This document shows, in pieces, positions 5,215-7,446 of a stretch of DNA of 7,446 bases (its first letter is position 1; every line of letters starts with the position of its first letter). Location of the stretch: contig DEAY01000330.1 in the NCBI GenBank assembly GCA_002348345.1, positions 1 to 7,446 of the forward strand. The letters are read 5' to 3'. The translations under genes were made by a program, and so were the position numbers. The stretch comes from Verrucomicrobia bacterium UBA2970 (GTDB taxonomy: Bacteria > Verrucomicrobiota > Verrucomicrobiia > Limisphaerales > AAA164-E04). The notes beneath the pieces were generated by a model. The model ran no database searches, was not told the DNA's origin, and saw only the letters and a program-made list of their open reading frames with translations.

Positions 5215-7446
5215 ATGAAGGGAAGAAAGTGTGCATTGATTTCCTTGTTGAGCTTGCTTGGCAGTTGGGAGGCCTCCTTCGCCAAGGATGCCAGGGCGTG
5301 GGGTGAGTTTGTTGAGCCTGGGTTCCCCTATGTGGCCTCCACAATTGACGGTCGCTCCGTTCAGGGGGGAGATCAGCCCGACAATCTGGTGGTCCGTGGG
5401 GTCGTCGTGTTCCTCGGCAACGAGACTTACGCGTGTTACGATACCGACCTGGTTCGATTGGCCTTGGTTTGGAAGGGGGATTTCCTGGCCTACCGGGCCA
5501 TGGCGCCCCATACCTACTACCATCAGGGGAAGAAGAATCACGGCGGACAGAAGTGGATTTCACGGGTGACGGGACGGTGTTTGACGGAAACGGGTCTCTA
5601 TCCTGGCGCCCAGTCGGGAGGGTTGCAGTTGACCGATCCGCGACCTCAAGGTCCCGATCCCCGCGAGATCGGTCGGGGCCCCGTCGACTCAAGTCAGGCA
5701 CGTTGGCTGGGCACCCACGTCCTGGGGGAGCAGGCGGTGGTGAAGTACTCGGTCGGCAGGACCGTGGTGAAAGAGCGACTCCTGAGCTTAAGTGATGAAG
5801 GGGGAACGGGGTATGTTCGGCACTTTCAAACGGGCCCCCATCGCGACCCGGTCCAAATCGCTCTCAGCGCCAGAATGGGAAAGGTCTTTCGCTCCCAATC
5901 GGACGTTGAGGTTGCTTCCCTGGGGCAGGCGCCCCGGACCCGGTTCGTGATCCTCGGGGAGAGTCGGGCGACCCTCCGAGTGGACCAGAGCGGGGCGGTG
6001 GTGCTGGTCCTACCGTCCAGCCGCGCTGCGGCTGACATTCGAGTGGGGGTCCTGCAGGATTCGGCGGTCTCCAGGAGTGATTTGGAATCGTACCTGCGGG
6101 CCAACCGTCGATTTCCCCGCTTACTCCATGACGCCCGGCGGCACTGGCGAGACACCGTGTCCACCCGGGGAAGCCTTGGCAAGGGCAATGGGTTTGTCGT
6201 GGATGAAGTGACGCTTCCGGAAGGCAATCCGTGGAAGCGGCAAATTCGCGTTGCCGATACGGTGTTCCTTCCCGACAAGACGGCCGCGGTGGTGACCTTT
6301 GACGGGGATGTCTGGCTCTTGTCCGGGATCACTCCCTCCCTGGATCAACTTCGCTGGCGACGGGTGGCTTCGGGACTCCATGAACCCCAGAGCATCAATT
6401 GGCGAGATGGGAAACTGTTTGTCTACACTCGAAACGGCCTCATCCGACTGAATGATTTGAACGGGGATGGCGAGATCGATTATTACGAGACGTTCAGTAA
6501 TGACTTCACTCAGACCGCCGAGACCCGTGAGTTTCCCAATGATTCGGTGGTGACGCGGGATGGCGGGTTTCTGTTGGCGAAACCGGGACAACAAGCGGCG
6601 CACCAGGGCCGGCACAATGGCAGCATCCTGCGGGTCTCGCCTGACGGAAAGACCGTCAGGGAGCTGGCTCATGGATTTCGTCAGCCCTACCTGGGATATC
6701 GTGCTGCTGATGATTTCATTACCGCGAGCGACCAACAGGGGCACTGGGTGCCCACGACGCCGATCCATTGGGTCCGAGAGGGGCATCATTTCGGGCATCG
6801 GCCGAGTTCTGAGGTCCTACCGCCTTCGCGGTCCCCCACGCCGCCGCTTTGTTGGATTCCTCACCGGGTTGTCCAGAGTGCCACTTCTCAGGTGTGGGTC
6901 GAGAGTGAAAAAATGGGGCCTCTCAATGGCCGGTTGTTGTGCCTCGACTATTATCGGGCCAATACCATGCTGGTTCACTTCGATCAGCAAGCGGAGCCTG
7001 TTCAAGCCGCCGTGAGTGGATTAAATCTCGATGTCGATCTCCCTGTTCTCAAGGGGGAGGTGAATCCCCACGATGGATGGCTGTATCTGACGGGCTTTCA
7101 GATTTGGGGATCGCACACGACGCCCTGGAGTGGGATTCGACGCATTCGGTATGTGGGCGATGAGGTTGACTTTCCCACCCGGGTCCGAACCGTGCGGGAG
7201 GGAGTGATCCTGGGCTTCGAGCATCCGCTGGACCAGGATGAGGCGCTTCGGTTGGCCAATTATCATGTGGGCCGGTGGAACTATCGCCGGACCAAGAATT
7301 ACGGATCCGGTCATTATCGACTCGACGGAAAACCGGGAAGCGAGGTGGTGGGAATCTCCGGGGTGGTGCTCTCGGCGGACCGAAAAGCCTTGATGATGGT
7401 GATTCCCGACATGCAGCCGGTGATGCAAATGGAAGTGGTGTATCGT
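5215..7446 (+). CDS. Secreted beta-propeller dehydrogenase-like protein (DUF6797-type), 3' end cut by window
   Basis: The frame is open from ATG 5215 to the right edge, 744 codons without a stop. Residues 1-23 are a signal peptide (MKGRK, hydrophobic core ALISLLSLLGSW, likely cut after SFA). Residues 31-300 match my recollection of the DUF6797 N-terminal domain of planctomycete and verrucomicrobial proteins (WGEFVEPGFPYVASTID; TYACYDTDLVRLALVWKGDFL at 71-91). Residues 345-660 form a sugar/sorbosone-dehydrogenase-like propeller: FLPDKTAAVVTFDGDVWLLS, DLNGDGEIDYYE (414-425, a calcium-loop-like DxNxDGxxD), NGSILRVSPDGKT, ASDQQGHWVPTTPIHW (504-519), PLCWIPH and KMGPLNGRLL. Residues 660-744 end with PDMQPVMQMEVVYR, near the usual end of this domain. 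Relatives often add a cytochrome c domain; no CXXCH is visible here. It probably acts outside the cytoplasm; substrate unknown. An in-frame ATG at 5167 exists, but the signal peptide fits 5215. No clear ribosome binding site is present. GC is markedly higher than to the left. Confidence 0.9.
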   Translation, partial: MKGRKCALISLLSLLGSWEASFAKDARAWGEFVEPGFPYVASTIDGRSVQGGDQPDNLVVRGVVVFLGNETYACYDTDLVRLALVWKGDFLAYRAMAPHTYYHQGKKNHGGQKWISRVTGRCLTETGLYPGAQSGGLQLTDPRPQGPDPREIGRGPVDSSQARWLGTHVLGEQAVVKYSVGRTVVKERLLSLSDEGGTGYVRHFQTGPHRDPVQIALSARMGKVFRSQSDVEVASLGQAPRTRFVILGESRATLRVDQSGAVVLVLPSSRAAADIRVGVLQDSAVSRSDLESYLRANRRFPRLLHDARRHWRDTVSTRGSLGKGNGFVVDEVTLPEGNPWKRQIRVADTVFLPDKTAAVVTFDGDVWLLSGITPSLDQLRWRRVASGLHEPQSINWRDGKLFVYTRNGLIRLNDLNGDGEIDYYETFSNDFTQTAETREFPNDSVVTRDGGFLLAKPGQQAAHQGRHNGSILRVSPDGKTVRELAHGFRQPYLGYRAADDFITASDQQGHWVPTTPIHWVREGHHFGHRPSSEVLPPSRSPTPPLCWIPHRVVQSATSQVWVESEKMGPLNGRLLCLDYYRANTMLVHFDQQAEPVQAAVSGLNLDVDLPVLKGEVNPHDGWLYLTGFQIWGSHTTPWSGIRRIRYVGDEVDFPTRVRTVREGVILGFEHPLDQDEALRLANYHVGRWNYRRTKNYGSGHYRLDGKPGSEVVGISGVVLSADRKALMMVIPDMQPVMQMEVVYR

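Noticed and set aside
5173..5795. Open frames on both strands across the start of the propeller gene (122, 162, 103, 120 codons)
   Set aside because: All overlap the real coding frame; they are arginine/proline/serine-rich shadow translations without recognisable domains.
5826..6798. Long minus-strand open frames (168 and 225 codons) opposite the propeller gene
   Set aside because: They lie wholly antisense to a 744-codon frame with clear signal peptide and family motifs; such shadows are expected at this GC content, and their composition is unconvincing.
1..7446. CRISPR array, insertion sequence or transposase, integrase, toxin-antitoxin pair
   Set aside because: No regularly spaced direct repeats, no terminal inverted repeats with a transposase frame, and no product resembling these families was seen on either strand.

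Overview
The window looks like chromosomal DNA of a Verrucomicrobiota bacterium, probably of the Pedosphaera/Limisphaera kind. This is inferred from gene families only. Three family signatures agree: a prepilin-like protein with a GFTIVELL leader site, a GFADGS motif and an LWATQNIWR tail; a very large autotransporter-like beta-helix protein ending in the short 'VQYKDDLN..W..L....RFFRL' module common in this phylum; and a secreted beta-propeller protein of the planctomycete/verrucomicrobial membrane-bound-dehydrogenase type (N-terminal domain probably DUF6797).

Layout from left to right. Positions 1-330 hold no gene I can support. A prepilin-like pseudopilin gene lies on the minus strand (stop at 331, start near 1146, open frame to 1236), with a possible promoter at 1225-1253. 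A gap of roughly 730 bases follows. It contains a perfect 11+2+11 inverted repeat (1581-1604) and two start-less, protein-like reading frames that may be decay products or a repeated element. Next is a 959-residue minus-strand gene (1987-4866) for a repetitive, probably exported or surface protein built from three related modules of about 240 residues. A minus-strand tRNA-Ser(CGA) with an encoded CCA end lies at 4955-5045. From 5215 to the right edge a plus-strand gene runs open for 744 codons: a signal-peptide protein with an N-terminal DUF6797-like region and a sugar-dehydrogenase-like propeller. It is cut by the window edge.

The tRNA separates two different kinds of DNA. To its left, genes are minus-strand and about 47% GC in sampled lines (140/300 bases). 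To its right, the gene is plus-strand and about 60% GC (145/240). The 3' end of the tRNA faces the lower-GC side, which is where integrating elements normally insert, so the left side may be an acquired accessory region. No integrase or second attachment site is visible. No operon or shared pathway can be demonstrated. The two minus-strand protein genes are both envelope-type proteins, while the right-hand gene is periplasmic or secreted oxidoreductase-like. I do not see a convincing new multi-gene system. The best leads are the triplicated module protein, the inverted repeat with its neighbouring frame fragment, and the tRNA boundary.
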